The notes under the pieces were generated by a model that saw only the letters and a program-made list of their open reading frames with translations, was not told the DNA's origin and ran no database searches. Made by a program: the position numbers and the translations under genes. 64,000 nucleotides of DNA from JAZKBN01 sp040388605 (GTDB lineage: Bacteria; Bacteroidota; Bacteroidia; Cytophagales; Flexibacteraceae): assembly GCA_040388605.1 (NCBI GenBank), contig JAZKBN010000012.1, positions 62,001-126,000 of the forward strand, given 5' to 3'. Shown here in pieces: positions 43,610 through 52,345 of the stretch (position 1 is the first letter of the stretch; every line of letters starts with the position of its first letter).

Positions 43610-46600
43610 ATGAATAAACAGGTACTTGATGCAATTGTAACCTTACTCGCCCAAGTGTCGAGGCTTGATGGTTTTAATGAAAGTGAATATGAAATTGTTC
43701 GTAAGTTCCTGCACGAACACCTCAGCGACGAAAGAGCCAAAGAATACCTTGATATATTTACCCGGCTGGTTGAGGAGGAAGAAGAAGACAGCATTGCCGA
43801 AGCCGAGAAGCTCTGCCATGAGCTGAATAAGCAAATGAACCTCAGGCAAAAGCTCATAGTATTGCTTCGCCTGCTTGAAGTTGTTTTTGCCGACCAAAGC
43901 CTTACCAGGCTGGAAGAGGACTTCGTATCTACTGTTGCCAAGTCCTTCAATATTGATGATGAGAAATTTAACGCCCTTAAATTATTTGTAGGCAGCAAAA
44001 GCCCCCGGGGCCTTGCAGGCGAGAGCAACGTTTTACTTGTTGATGCAGAAGTTGCAAATAACCTGCCCGGTATGCGCCATCTGCAAAAGGCAGATTTGCC
44101 TTTTCCCCTGGCCGTACTCCGCCTCGCCGGGGCCGATATGTATTTCCTGCGCCCCTTCGAAGTAAACGAAACCATTTTCCTCAACTCAGACTCGCTGCGT
44201 GCCGGGCATATTTATGCCTTCTCTGTAGGCAGCGTAATCAAGGGAGAAAAAATGGACCCCGTTTATTACTCCGAGGTTGTTTCGGCCTTTATGAAAGAAG
44301 GCAATGAAAAGAAAATAACTTTTGAGGCCAGGAATATAAACCTGTTTTTCCAAAGCGGGAAACAAGGCCTGCACAACGTAAACGTGCGCGAAGAAGGCGG
44401 ACGCATGGTAGCCCTCATGGGTGGCAGCGGCGCCGGTAAAAGCACGCTGATGAACGTGCTTAACGGCAACATTACACCGCAACAGGGCGAGGTGCTTATT
44501 AACGGTATTAACCTCCACAAAGAAGCGCAAACCCTGAAAGGCGTTATAGGCTACGTTCCCCAGGACGATTTGCTCATGGAAGACCTTACCGTGAGCCAAA
44601 ACCTGCTCTACGCCGCCCGCCTATGTTTCAGCGAAAACAAGGAATCGCAAAACGAGGAGCTTGTAAACCGCACCCTTAAAAGCCTCGGCCTTTTCGAGGT
44701 GCGCGATCTGAAGGTGGGCAATGTGCTGCAAAAAACCATCAGCGGCGGCCAGCGTAAGCGCCTCAATATAGGCTTGGAGCTCCTGCGGGAACCTTCGGTG
44801 ATGTTCATGGATGAACCCACCAGCGGCCTCAGCTCCCGCGATTCCGAGAATATTCTTGATTTGCTCCGTGAGCTCAGCATCAGCGGCAAGCTCATTTTCG
44901 TGGTAATTCACCAGCCCAGCTCAGAGCTCTTTAAAATGTTCGACCGCCTCATTATTCTTGATGTAGGCGGATACCAAATTTATTACGGCAACCCCGTTGA
45001 GGCCGTTATCTATTTCAAAACGCTCGACGACCAGATAAACCAGGAGCACGGCGCCTGCGAGCTTTGCGGCAACGTTAACCCCGAGCAGATTTTCAATATT
45101 ATAGAGCATAAGGTGGTAGATGAGTTCGGCATGCCTACCGCCCAAAGGAAAACTTCACCTGAAACCTGGAACAAATTTTTCCAAAAGCACATAATACTGC
45201 CTGAAGTTAAAACCGAAACCGGCAAGCCCGAAAACAGCCTCAGCATTCCCAATAAGCTGAAGCAGTTCTTCATTTTCACCGGCCGCGATTTGCTGAGCAA
45301 GGCGAACAATAAGCAATACCTGGCAATTAACCTCTTACAGGCTCCACTGCTGGCGCTGCTGCTGAGTATAATTCTCCGCTACGATAAAATTAACGAGCTT
45401 ACCGCCCACGAAGATTACAGGTTCTGCGAGAACATGAACCTACCCTCTTTTATCTTCATCAGCGTGATTATATCGCTTTTTATGGGGCTCGTGGTTTCTG
45501 CCGAGGAAATAATTCGGGATGTAAAAATGCTCAAGCGCGAAGCCTTCCTTAACCTGAGCCGAAGCAGCTACCTGCTGAGCAAGGTCTTTATTATGTTCGG
45601 CTTCTCGCTCATGCAAACCTGCATGTATGTGCTCATATCTACCTATGTAATGGGTATAGAAGATATGGACCTCCGTTACTGGATAGCCCTGTTCTCCTGT
45701 TCATGCTTCGCCAATATGCTGGGCCTCAACGTATCTACTACTTTCAATTCGGCTATAACCATATATATACTTATTCCAATCCTGCTTATTCCCCAACTGG
45801 TTCTGGGAGGCATTGTTGTTAAGTTCGATGAAATTAACCCGCATTTTGCCAAGCAGGGCAAGGTTCCCTTCGTTGGCGAAATAATGGCTGCAAGGTGGGC
45901 TTTTGAAGCCATCTGCGTTACCCAGTTTATGGATAATGCCTATGAGCGCGAACTGTACCCCTTCGAGCGCGACCTTGAAAATGCCGACTTCAAAAACACC
46001 TACTTTATTCCTGCCCTGCGCAGTAAGCTTAACGGTTGCATGAGCATGCTTAACGGAACCGAAAAGCTGAACACACAAATTTATGTAAAGGACTTAGCCG
46101 TGCTGCAGGCAGAAATTTCAAAAGAAAACCGCTGGAATAAGAGCATTAAATTCCAGGGAACTGACAGGCTGGTAAGCGAAAAATTCAATGAGCGCATTGG
46201 TAAAGAACTTGAAGCATATCTTGATAAGCTGGAGCATTATAATACGCAGCTCAGCAATACCGAGCGTAAACGCAAAGATAATTTTGTAGCTACCCATTAT
46301 AATACCGACACCCTCCGCGCCCATAATGAGCACATGCGCGTAAGCCACCACAACGAACGCTTAGCCGATATGGTAGCAGATCGCAAGACCGGGGTTTCTA
46401 TTATTGAATACAAAGGCAAGCTTATCAGGAATTACAAGCCCATCTTCTTCGCTCCTGATAATGCATCAGGCCTTTTAGACTTCAACGCGCATTTCTTTGC
46501 ACCCTGTAAATACTTCCTCGGCAGGTATTGGCCTACTTTCGGCTTCAATATGTGCGTAATATGGAGCATGACATTTGTGCTGTATATCACCCTCTATTTC

Positions 46601-46636
46601 AGAACCTTCCGTAAGCTACTTAGGATTAAGAAGTAA
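43610..46636 (+). CDS. large ABCG-like ABC transporter with TerB-like N-terminal domain
   Basis: 1008 residues. Residues about 1-140 are acidic and helical and resemble a TerB-like domain (LLAQVSRLDGFNESEYEIVRKFL, VVFADQSLTRLEEDFV). A linker follows, then the ATPase (about 225-450): Walker A GGSGAGKSTLMN, Q-loop GYVPQDDLLME, signature ISGGQRKRLNIGLEL, Walker B VMFMDEPTSGLSS. The second half has an ABCG/ABC2-type membrane domain with about six helices. Between the fifth and sixth helices lies a very long charged loop of about 230 residues with coiled-coil potential, probably periplasmic. Cargo unknown. A strong terminator follows. Confidence 0.88.
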   Translation: MNKQVLDAIVTLLAQVSRLDGFNESEYEIVRKFLHEHLSDERAKEYLDIFTRLVEEEEEDSIAEAEKLCHELNKQMNLRQKLIVLLRLLEVVFADQSLTRLEEDFVSTVAKSFNIDDEKFNALKLFVGSKSPRGLAGESNVLLVDAEVANNLPGMRHLQKADLPFPLAVLRLAGADMYFLRPFEVNETIFLNSDSLRAGHIYAFSVGSVIKGEKMDPVYYSEVVSAFMKEGNEKKITFEARNINLFFQSGKQGLHNVNVREEGGRMVALMGGSGAGKSTLMNVLNGNITPQQGEVLINGINLHKEAQTLKGVIGYVPQDDLLMEDLTVSQNLLYAARLCFSENKESQNEELVNRTLKSLGLFEVRDLKVGNVLQKTISGGQRKRLNIGLELLREPSVMFMDEPTSGLSSRDSENILDLLRELSISGKLIFVVIHQPSSELFKMFDRLIILDVGGYQIYYGNPVEAVIYFKTLDDQINQEHGACELCGNVNPEQIFNIIEHKVVDEFGMPTAQRKTSPETWNKFFQKHIILPEVKTETGKPENSLSIPNKLKQFFIFTGRDLLSKANNKQYLAINLLQAPLLALLLSIILRYDKINELTAHEDYRFCENMNLPSFIFISVIISLFMGLVVSAEEIIRDVKMLKREAFLNLSRSSYLLSKVFIMFGFSLMQTCMYVLISTYVMGIEDMDLRYWIALFSCSCFANMLGLNVSTTFNSAITIYILIPILLIPQLVLGGIVVKFDEINPHFAKQGKVPFVGEIMAARWAFEAICVTQFMDNAYERELYPFERDLENADFKNTYFIPALRSKLNGCMSMLNGTEKLNTQIYVKDLAVLQAEISKENRWNKSIKFQGTDRLVSEKFNERIGKELEAYLDKLEHYNTQLSNTERKRKDNFVATHYNTDTLRAHNEHMRVSHHNERLADMVADRKTGVSIIEYKGKLIRNYKPIFFAPDNASGLLDFNAHFFAPCKYFLGRYWPTFGFNMCVIWSMTFVLYITLYFRTFRKLLRIKK

Positions 46637-46664
46637 GCTTAAAAGTTTGTTTAAATACAATAAT

Positions 46665-46707
46665 AAATCAGCGTACAGGCTTGGGAACAATCCTGTACGC
46701 TGATTTT
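46665..46707 (+). terminator. strong hairpin terminator after the ABC transporter
   Basis: A perfect 15-bp stem, AAATCAGCGTACAGG and its complement, with a 12-nt loop and a T-rich end. It lies between convergent genes. Confidence 0.9.
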
Positions 46708-46772
46708 ACTTTAATGTACTTGCAGCAGTTAATTTTATCAATCAGTAGAAATATCCATCCGCGAAAGCAACC

Positions 46773-47978
46773 TTACCCCTTCTTAGCCTTCACCTTAACC
46801 CATTCCCTCACCTGCGCCGTCTTTTTTTGCAGGCTCTCAAAATCAGGATCCAGTATAGTTATATGCCCCATTTTTCGGAATGGCTTGGTATTCTTTTTTC
46901 CGTACAGGTGAGGATAAACGCCCGGCAATGCCAAAGCTTGTGTCAATCCTTCATAATCAGCTTCACCTGTTTCGCCTTCTTCACCCAATAAGTTCACCAT
47001 AGCCGAAGGGCTAAGTGTATCGGTGCTGCCCAAGGGGTAGCCCAAAATGGCCCGCCAATGCTGCTCGTATTGCGATGTAAAGGCTGCCTTAATGGTTTGG
47101 TGCCCGCTGTTATGCGGACGAGGTGCCACTTCGTTTACAAGTATATTACCGGCTTTATCAAGAAACATCTCAACAGCCAATAAGCCGACCATATCCAGCT
47201 TTTCAATTACTGTGCGCGCAAGCGCTTCTGCCGAAGCGACATGTGCCGGGCTCAGCCTTGCGGGGCTCAACAGGTACTCCACAAGGTTTTTCTCGGGGTG
47301 GTAGACCAATTCAACGGCCGGGTAAACAGCAACCTCCCCTGCCCTGCTCCGCGCCACTATTACCGATATTTCTTTTTCAATATCTACCAACTGCTCTAAT
47401 ACACCGGGCTTGTCAAATGCCTTGTGTAAATCGGCAGCCGATTGCAGCTTTTGCACCCCCCTGCCGTCATAGCCTTCACGTGCAAGCTTATGTACTGCGG
47501 GCAGCAGGTGCGCATTAGCTGCTACCTCTGCGCTGTCGGCAGTAAGTATAAACGCCGATGTCGGAATACCATTATCGGTATAAAACTGTTTTTGCAGGCT
47601 CTTATCCTGTATCAGCCGTAAAACCGATGGTTGCGGATACACAGCCTTTCCCTGCCTTTCAAGTTCGGCGAGGGCATCGGTGTTAACGTTTTCAATTTCC
47701 ACGGTAACCACATCTGCATCTGCCGCGAAGGCAAGCACGGTATCATAATCGGTTAATTTGCCACAGGTAAATTTATGGGAATATGGCAGGCACGGCGCAT
47801 CAGGGTCAGGGTCAAGGCTGTGCACCTCAATCTGAAAATCTATGGCAGATTGTATAAGCATACGCCCCAATTGCCCGCCGCCGAGCATGGCTACCTTGGT
47901 GCCGGGCCTGAATGCTGAAAAATTAAAAGCAGGCTCTTCGCCCTCTTGCGCCTTTTGGCTTTTATCCGGATACAACAT
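46773..47978 (-). CDS. purK: 5-(carboxyamino)imidazole ribonucleotide synthase
   Basis: 401 residues. ATP-grasp enzyme with the PurK start VAMLGGGQLGRMLIQSA after a 27-residue leader, VEIENVNTDAL, HKLAREGYDGRGVQ and the signature NEVAPRPHNSGHQT. It carboxylates AIR with ATP and bicarbonate in purine synthesis. purE is not adjacent. It is the last gene of a minus-strand run with ligase and peptidase genes; whether it belongs to that unit is unclear. Its ATG lies inside the arm of a 10-bp inverted repeat. Confidence 0.95.
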   Translation of the reverse strand: MLYPDKSQKAQEGEEPAFNFSAFRPGTKVAMLGGGQLGRMLIQSAIDFQIEVHSLDPDPDAPCLPYSHKFTCGKLTDYDTVLAFAADADVVTVEIENVNTDALAELERQGKAVYPQPSVLRLIQDKSLQKQFYTDNGIPTSAFILTADSAEVAANAHLLPAVHKLAREGYDGRGVQKLQSAADLHKAFDKPGVLEQLVDIEKEISVIVARSRAGEVAVYPAVELVYHPEKNLVEYLLSPARLSPAHVASAEALARTVIEKLDMVGLLAVEMFLDKAGNILVNEVAPRPHNSGHQTIKAAFTSQYEQHWRAILGYPLGSTDTLSPSAMVNLLGEEGETGEADYEGLTQALALPGVYPHLYGKKNTKPFRKMGHITILDPDFESLQKKTAQVREWVKVKAKKG

Positions 47979-48010
47979 CGCCCCAAAATTAATGCATAAT
48001 GGGGCGATGT
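47975..48010 (-). promoter_or_regulatory. hairpin covering the purK start codon
   Basis: ACATCGCCCC and GGGGCGATGT form a perfect 10-bp inverted repeat with a 16-nt loop. On the minus strand the ATG of purK (47976-47978) lies within the 3' arm. There is no T-run, so a translational control hairpin or a transcript boundary after the upstream gene are both possible. Confidence 0.5.
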
Positions 48011-48046
48011 CAGCAAATTAAATGTTGAATTTGAGTCTTATTGGCA

Positions 48047-49243
48047 CTAATCGTTTTCAAAAAACGCTACGGAGCCGCCCACCCATGTTTTATCTTTATT
48101 GAACTTAACGCCCATCATCACGCTCTTGCTCATGCGTACCAGTGTGGTGCAAAGCTTGGGTCTTGCCCATTCTTCTTTCCAAAGGTAAAGCATCCTGATT
48201 TCGGTTTTAATACCTTCGCCGTCAGGGGCTTTCAGGGCAGGTGCATAATATATTTTCTTCATCAGAATATAGTTATGCGGGTCGGTTATGGCTTCAAGGT
48301 CGCTGAGCTGAACGTCGTAAATAACGCCTTTGCCGGCAAAGGAGAAGAGGGGCTTGAGCACATAATTCTCAAGGTCTGTGGGCCATTCTTTTAAATCGCT
48401 CAGGAAGCTCGTTTTAGGCACAAAGGGGCTGTCAATAAAAGGCAGCGTGTATTTGCTGATGCGGAAAAACCAGTTCGGATGCCCGGCCCATTCCACATCC
48501 ACATCATCGGTAAGGGTGTATTGCAGCTTAAGATCGGTGCGCTTTTCAAGCTCATCGAAAATAACGCGGTTGTAAATACGCTCAATGGGTGTTTTCACCC
48601 CATCGCGCATATAGAAAAGCTTACGGCCTTCTTTAATAACTGCGGCCAAATCTACGGGCCTTACGCCGGTATATTCTTCGGTACAGTAGAAATCTACCTT
48701 GGTGCTTTGCTTTTCGGGCTCAACTTCAAGCAGGATTACGTTTTCAGGCTTATGGCCGTTCAACATAATTTCTTTTAGCAATTGCCTGTATTCTGCGCCG
48801 GTAAGGCCATTGAACAGGTAATTGTAGTTATTAGGTATGTTGAAATACTTCAGCGCCGCAAGCGCAATCATGTCCTGGAAACAGAACAACGAGGGAAAAC
48901 CCTGCAATTCAATCAGCTGCGGTTCCAGTTGGCCTTGGGCGTCTTCGCAGATGGCGAAGTCGATGGCCAGGAAAGTGGTATGCGCATCTTCGCCGGGCAC
49001 AACAAGATGCTTGGGTACAGCGTCTTTAGTCAGCTCTTTATAATCAGGGCGGACCAATACGTCAATAATATCCTCGCCGGCCTGTATCATTTTCCGCTTT
49101 AGCTCTTTTGGAACAAAAACGGGCGTTTCGGCAATGCGGAACTCAATTTTATAATTATAGCGGTCGAACATATCCTGTTGATATGCCTTGTAGTTCTCTT
49201 CAGTGAACTCCGCGTTATACTTGTTTCTTACTGCTTCTACCAT
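48047..49243 (-). CDS. ATP-grasp ligase related to glutathionylspermidine synthase
   Basis: 398 residues, no signal peptide. ATP-grasp-like features: IELQGFPSLFCFQD, FDELEKRTDLKLQY, WFFRISKYTLPF, and the nucleotide-binding YVLKPLFSFAGKGV (Lys297 and Gly304-Lys305-Gly306). These are followed by ILMKKIYYAP and KTEIRMLYLW. The order resembles glutathionylspermidine synthase-type amide ligases, which join a carboxylate to an amine using ATP. Substrates are unknown. It lies in a minus-strand run with a second ATP-grasp enzyme, a GCS2 ligase and a peptidase, which suggests a shared product. Family call moderately sure, substrate not. Confidence 0.7.
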   Translation of the reverse strand: MVEAVRNKYNAEFTEENYKAYQQDMFDRYNYKIEFRIAETPVFVPKELKRKMIQAGEDIIDVLVRPDYKELTKDAVPKHLVVPGEDAHTTFLAIDFAICEDAQGQLEPQLIELQGFPSLFCFQDMIALAALKYFNIPNNYNYLFNGLTGAEYRQLLKEIMLNGHKPENVILLEVEPEKQSTKVDFYCTEEYTGVRPVDLAAVIKEGRKLFYMRDGVKTPIERIYNRVIFDELEKRTDLKLQYTLTDDVDVEWAGHPNWFFRISKYTLPFIDSPFVPKTSFLSDLKEWPTDLENYVLKPLFSFAGKGVIYDVQLSDLEAITDPHNYILMKKIYYAPALKAPDGEGIKTEIRMLYLWKEEWARPKLCTTLVRMSKSVMMGVKFNKDKTWVGGSVAFFEND

Positions 49244-49509
49244 ATTAAATAACGGCCGCCAATGCAGGTTGCCTTATGCAATGAATGTGAAGGAAATTTT
49301 TTTGATATGAGATTAATTCAGTTTTCAATAATTATGAGGCTGAATTAATTCCGGTAATCAATTTAGCTGCCCTATGGCAAATCGTCCAATAATTTGGTAC
49401 AACAGCTTGTTACTGTAATCCCAATGCTTATGAACTGATAAGCCTGCATCCGGAAGGGATACAGGCTCAATTAGTAAACATCAATTCGGGAAAAGAAAAA
49501 AATTTCTTT

Positions 49510-49745
49510 TCCTCAATTCCTGCGAACCGATCAAGGTTCGCCCATATATTACCAATTTAAGGCGTTCCTACATCCCGGACGTGCACATAATCCTGCCCTT
49601 TACATTGAAAATATTTCAAATGTTCGGCATCTCGAAGAGATAGCCTGCGAGAGCAGGCGGGCCGAAGATTTGTATTTTCAATGTAAAGGGCGAGCCCCGC
49701 CGGCGGTGAGGCGTTAACTGCCAAATACGAGCCCCCGGTTTAAGG
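49510..49745. repeat. structured interspersed repeat, copy C
   Basis: It shares the framework of copy B at 38745: CAATTCCTGCGAACC, hairpin GCGAACC-GATCAA-GGTTCGC (49522-49541), GGACGTGCACATAATCCTG, the palindrome CCGCCGGCGG, GTGAGG, CCAAATACGAGCC and CGGTTTA. Between TCCTG and CCGCCGG it holds a roughly 95-nt branched hairpin that copy B lacks. Conversely, copy B has an extra hairpin inside the GTTAAC that copy C keeps intact. No reading frame is conserved between the copies. Confidence 0.75.
49596..49690. repeat. long branched hairpin within repeat copy C
   Basis: An 18-bp perfect stem (49596-49613 with 49673-49690) continues, after a 3-nt bulge, into a 12-bp stem with one mismatch (49617-49628 with 49661-49672). 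The closed loop holds two further hairpins: ATCTC-GAA-GAGAT (49629-49641) and GCCTGC-GAGA-GCAGGC (49643-49658, a GNRA-type tetraloop). The result is a three-way-junction fold. Confidence 0.8.
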
Positions 49746-49857
49746 AAATACCATTACAAGTAATTGTATAACAACCACATAACAGGAAATCATTATCCCC
49801 GTTGATGGTAAGGCCATAATACCAAATACAAGCCCTAGGTTTAAGGAAATACCATTA
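49703..49857. repeat. direct repeat flanking 100 bp next to the M29-like peptidase stop
   Basis: The 36 bases at 49721-49756 recur at 49822-49857 with 3 mismatches (CCAAATAC, GGTTTAAGGAAATACC). Weaker similarity extends upstream (GGTGAGGC against GGTAAGGC) and downstream (CAGGAAAT). The second unit ends about 25 bp from the peptidase stop codon. Confidence 0.75.
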
Positions 49858-49882
49858 GAAACAACTGCAATGCAGGAAATTA

Positions 49883-50938
49883 TCAGAAAATGAACTTGCC
49901 TTTTTCCATTACCTGCTCGCCGTCGAGCCAAATATCGGCTTCAATGCAAACGCAGTCAATATGGGTGGTGCTCACCCAAGTCTGGCCTGTGTGCTCAGCA
50001 TAGGGGTGCCCGAATGCAATATGGCAGCTTGGTATTTTTTCGTCCTGTAGAATATGGCCAATAACGTCTTTTACGGCAATATTGGTTCCTATAGCAAACT
50101 CCCCTACCCTATCGCTGTTTTCATCGGTATGGGTATAGGTATTGAACTCTTCAAGCAGTTCGTTATTGGAACAACGCAGAGATTTAATGCGGTTGTTCAC
50201 AATATCAATATACAATGGAGTGTCTTTAAGTATGCCGTATTTGGTGCAGAGGTAATCACCTACCACGCCGTCGGTAACAAAAGTGCCTTCAATGTTCTCG
50301 GGGGCAGTAAATATTTCGCCGCCGGGCAGGTTACCCCATTTATCGGGGCTTATAATGCCACTTGTTTTCAACCAGTTCAGCTTGGGCGAAAAGGTTGCAG
50401 TAATATTAGTACCTGCAGCATTTTTAACCACAATGGTGCGGGCTGCACGGGCCTTGGTAATCAGGCGGGTGCTCAGCTCATCTATGACGTTGAAATCGGC
50501 GCGCATGCCTTCCAGCATAATCTGCCTGTTAATGTTCACCATGTGACCATGACGAATTTTGCGACGGTTCACAATGCTGCTCATTTCAATGCGGGCGCCC
50601 AGCTCACCGGTTTGCGCCTGCGCACAAAAAACCGATACCTGAGCTGTTTCAAGCTCGTCGAGCACTTCCTGCGGCATGTGCTTCATGGGGCGCACGGTAT
50701 AGTCTTCAAGCACAAAAACGCTGCAGGGGCTGCCTACCTTTTCAATCTCGGCCACTAAAGATGCGGCTATCTCAGAGGTAAAGTTATCTGTTACAATAAC
50801 AATTTTTTCGCTTGGCTGCAGGCGAAGGCAGGTATTTATGGCACTGTAGGCCCCTTGGGAATATTCCTTGTCGAAGGCTATTGAGCTGACGTTTTGTTTC
50901 ATTGGGGCGCTATCGGTATTAAGTTCTTCTGATTGCAT
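49883..50938 (-). CDS. M29-like (aminopeptidase T family) leucyl aminopeptidase
   Basis: 351 residues, no signal peptide. It has the family layout: an N-terminal Rossmann-like part (EKIVIVTDNFTSEIAASLVAEIEKVG) and a C-terminal metal-binding part with NLPGGEIFTAP, RVGEFAIGTN, HIAFGHPY and HTGQTWVSTTHIDC. In related M29 enzymes the Glu, His and Asp residues of these motifs bind two metal ions, and the enzymes trim N-terminal residues. It lies in a run of ligase genes, 81 bp downstream of the GCS2 gene, so it may process the product made by those enzymes. Confidence 0.82.
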   Translation of the reverse strand: MQSEELNTDSAPMKQNVSSIAFDKEYSQGAYSAINTCLRLQPSEKIVIVTDNFTSEIAASLVAEIEKVGSPCSVFVLEDYTVRPMKHMPQEVLDELETAQVSVFCAQAQTGELGARIEMSSIVNRRKIRHGHMVNINRQIMLEGMRADFNVIDELSTRLITKARAARTIVVKNAAGTNITATFSPKLNWLKTSGIISPDKWGNLPGGEIFTAPENIEGTFVTDGVVGDYLCTKYGILKDTPLYIDIVNNRIKSLRCSNNELLEEFNTYTHTDENSDRVGEFAIGTNIAVKDVIGHILQDEKIPSCHIAFGHPYAEHTGQTWVSTTHIDCVCIEADIWLDGEQVMEKGKFIF

Positions 50939-51019
50939 TATAATGCCTGGTAATGAATTTTACAGGCTTAAGCGGCCCCCTCACGGTTACGCCGACAAGC
51001 CAATTTTTTGAATAATAGA

Positions 51020-52129
51020 TTAACCGTGTATGCCGTGGTAAGTTTCGGCTACAATGAAATCAACAACCTTTTTCAGGTCCTTGGTTTCGTTATAAACGGC
51101 AATCTGGCGATCTGCGCCTGTACCGTTTTTCAGCATGGTATTAATGTACTCAAGCTCATGGCGGCTGCCAAGATCATCAACCACATCGTCAACAAAGTCG
51201 AGCAGCTCATGAATGAGGCTGTGCGTATTTACTTCTTCCTGCTTTCCGAAATCAATGAGCTTGCCTTCAATGCCGTAACGGCCGGCGCGCCACTTGTTTT
51301 CATTAATGAGCACCCTGCGGTATGTACGGAAGCTCAGGTTGCTTTTCATCAGCTTCCAAAGCTTGGCTACCACGGCCTGCATTACTGCGGCAAGGGCAAT
51401 GGTTTCATCTATGCGCATCTGCACATCGCATACCCTGAATTCAATGGTTTCGAAGAAAGGATGCAGGCGAATATCCCACCATATCTTTTTACCGTTGTCT
51501 ATACAGCCCGTTTTAACAAGCAGGTCTATATAGTTATCATATTCAGATGCGCTGTTAAAGAAATCAGGAATGCCGGTACGCGGGAATTTATCGAATACCT
51601 TAGAGCGGAAGCTCTTAAAACCGGTGTTCCTGCCTTCCCAGAAAGGGCTGTTGGTGCTTAAAGCGAAAATGTGGGGAAGAAAATATCGTGCCGCATTCAT
51701 GATCTGCACACCTTCTTCGCGGTTCCTGATACCCACGTGCACGTGCAGGCCGAAAATAAGGTTTGCACGGGCGGCATCCTGCAATTCATTTACAATCTCC
51801 TCGTAACGGGGGTGATCGGTAATTTTTTGGTCCTGCCAGAGGCTGAAGGGGTGCGTTCCGGCCGAAGCAATTTTCAGATTGCTTTTGTCGGCAAGCTCGG
51901 CAATAATGCGGCGCAGGTAAGTAACTTCCTGGCGCGCTTCATCAATGTTCCGGCAAATATTGGTGCCCACTTCCACTACGGACTGGTGCATTTCAGCCTT
52001 AATCTGTTCTTTCAGAATAATTTTGCCGCCTTCCACAATCTGCTGCATGTGGCTGCGCAGCTCGCGGGTTTCCGGGTCAATTACCTGGAACTCTTCTTCA
52101 ATACCAAGGGTAAAAGTGGGTGCTGACAT
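51020..52129 (-). CDS. carboxylate-amine ligase, GCS2 / YbdK-like
   Basis: 369 residues from the ATG at 52129, giving the typical TLGIEEEFQVIDPETREL start; an upstream in-frame ATG would add 21 basic residues. Glutamine-synthetase-like fold motifs: EEEF, VVEVGTNIC, GLHVHVGI, and the C-terminal FRVCDVQMRIDETIALAAVMQA. GCS2 proteins ligate a carboxylate (often of glutamate) to an amine with ATP. Some act as weak gamma-glutamylcysteine synthetases, but many have unknown substrates. Its neighbours (two ATP-grasp ligases, a peptidase and an esterase) suggest a peptide-like product other than simple glutathione. Confidence 0.88.
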   Translation of the reverse strand: MSAPTFTLGIEEEFQVIDPETRELRSHMQQIVEGGKIILKEQIKAEMHQSVVEVGTNICRNIDEARQEVTYLRRIIAELADKSNLKIASAGTHPFSLWQDQKITDHPRYEEIVNELQDAARANLIFGLHVHVGIRNREEGVQIMNAARYFLPHIFALSTNSPFWEGRNTGFKSFRSKVFDKFPRTGIPDFFNSASEYDNYIDLLVKTGCIDNGKKIWWDIRLHPFFETIEFRVCDVQMRIDETIALAAVMQAVVAKLWKLMKSNLSFRTYRRVLINENKWRAGRYGIEGKLIDFGKQEEVNTHSLIHELLDFVDDVVDDLGSRHELEYINTMLKNGTGADRQIAVYNETKDLKKVVDFIVAETYHGIHG

Positions 52130-52345
52130 AGCATGGGGTTTTGTTTGCCTTTTTCTTTTATAGGGGCGTATTTTTCTTATGCCTGCCTGCAATTTGCGTT
52201 AATCGCAAATCTCCAGACACGGCTTTGGTTTCCGGCTGCCGGTAATAATAGGGCAGCACATAACCGTTTAGTAACAGGTATAAGAAAAGGCTGTAAATGC
52301 CGGTATTTGTTCCCGGCATTTAAGCCCTTTGTTAATATTTGAGAA

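Noticed and set aside
49740..49931. 63-codon minus-strand frame beside the M29-like gene
   Set aside because: Overlaps the peptidase end and the direct repeat; no independent support.
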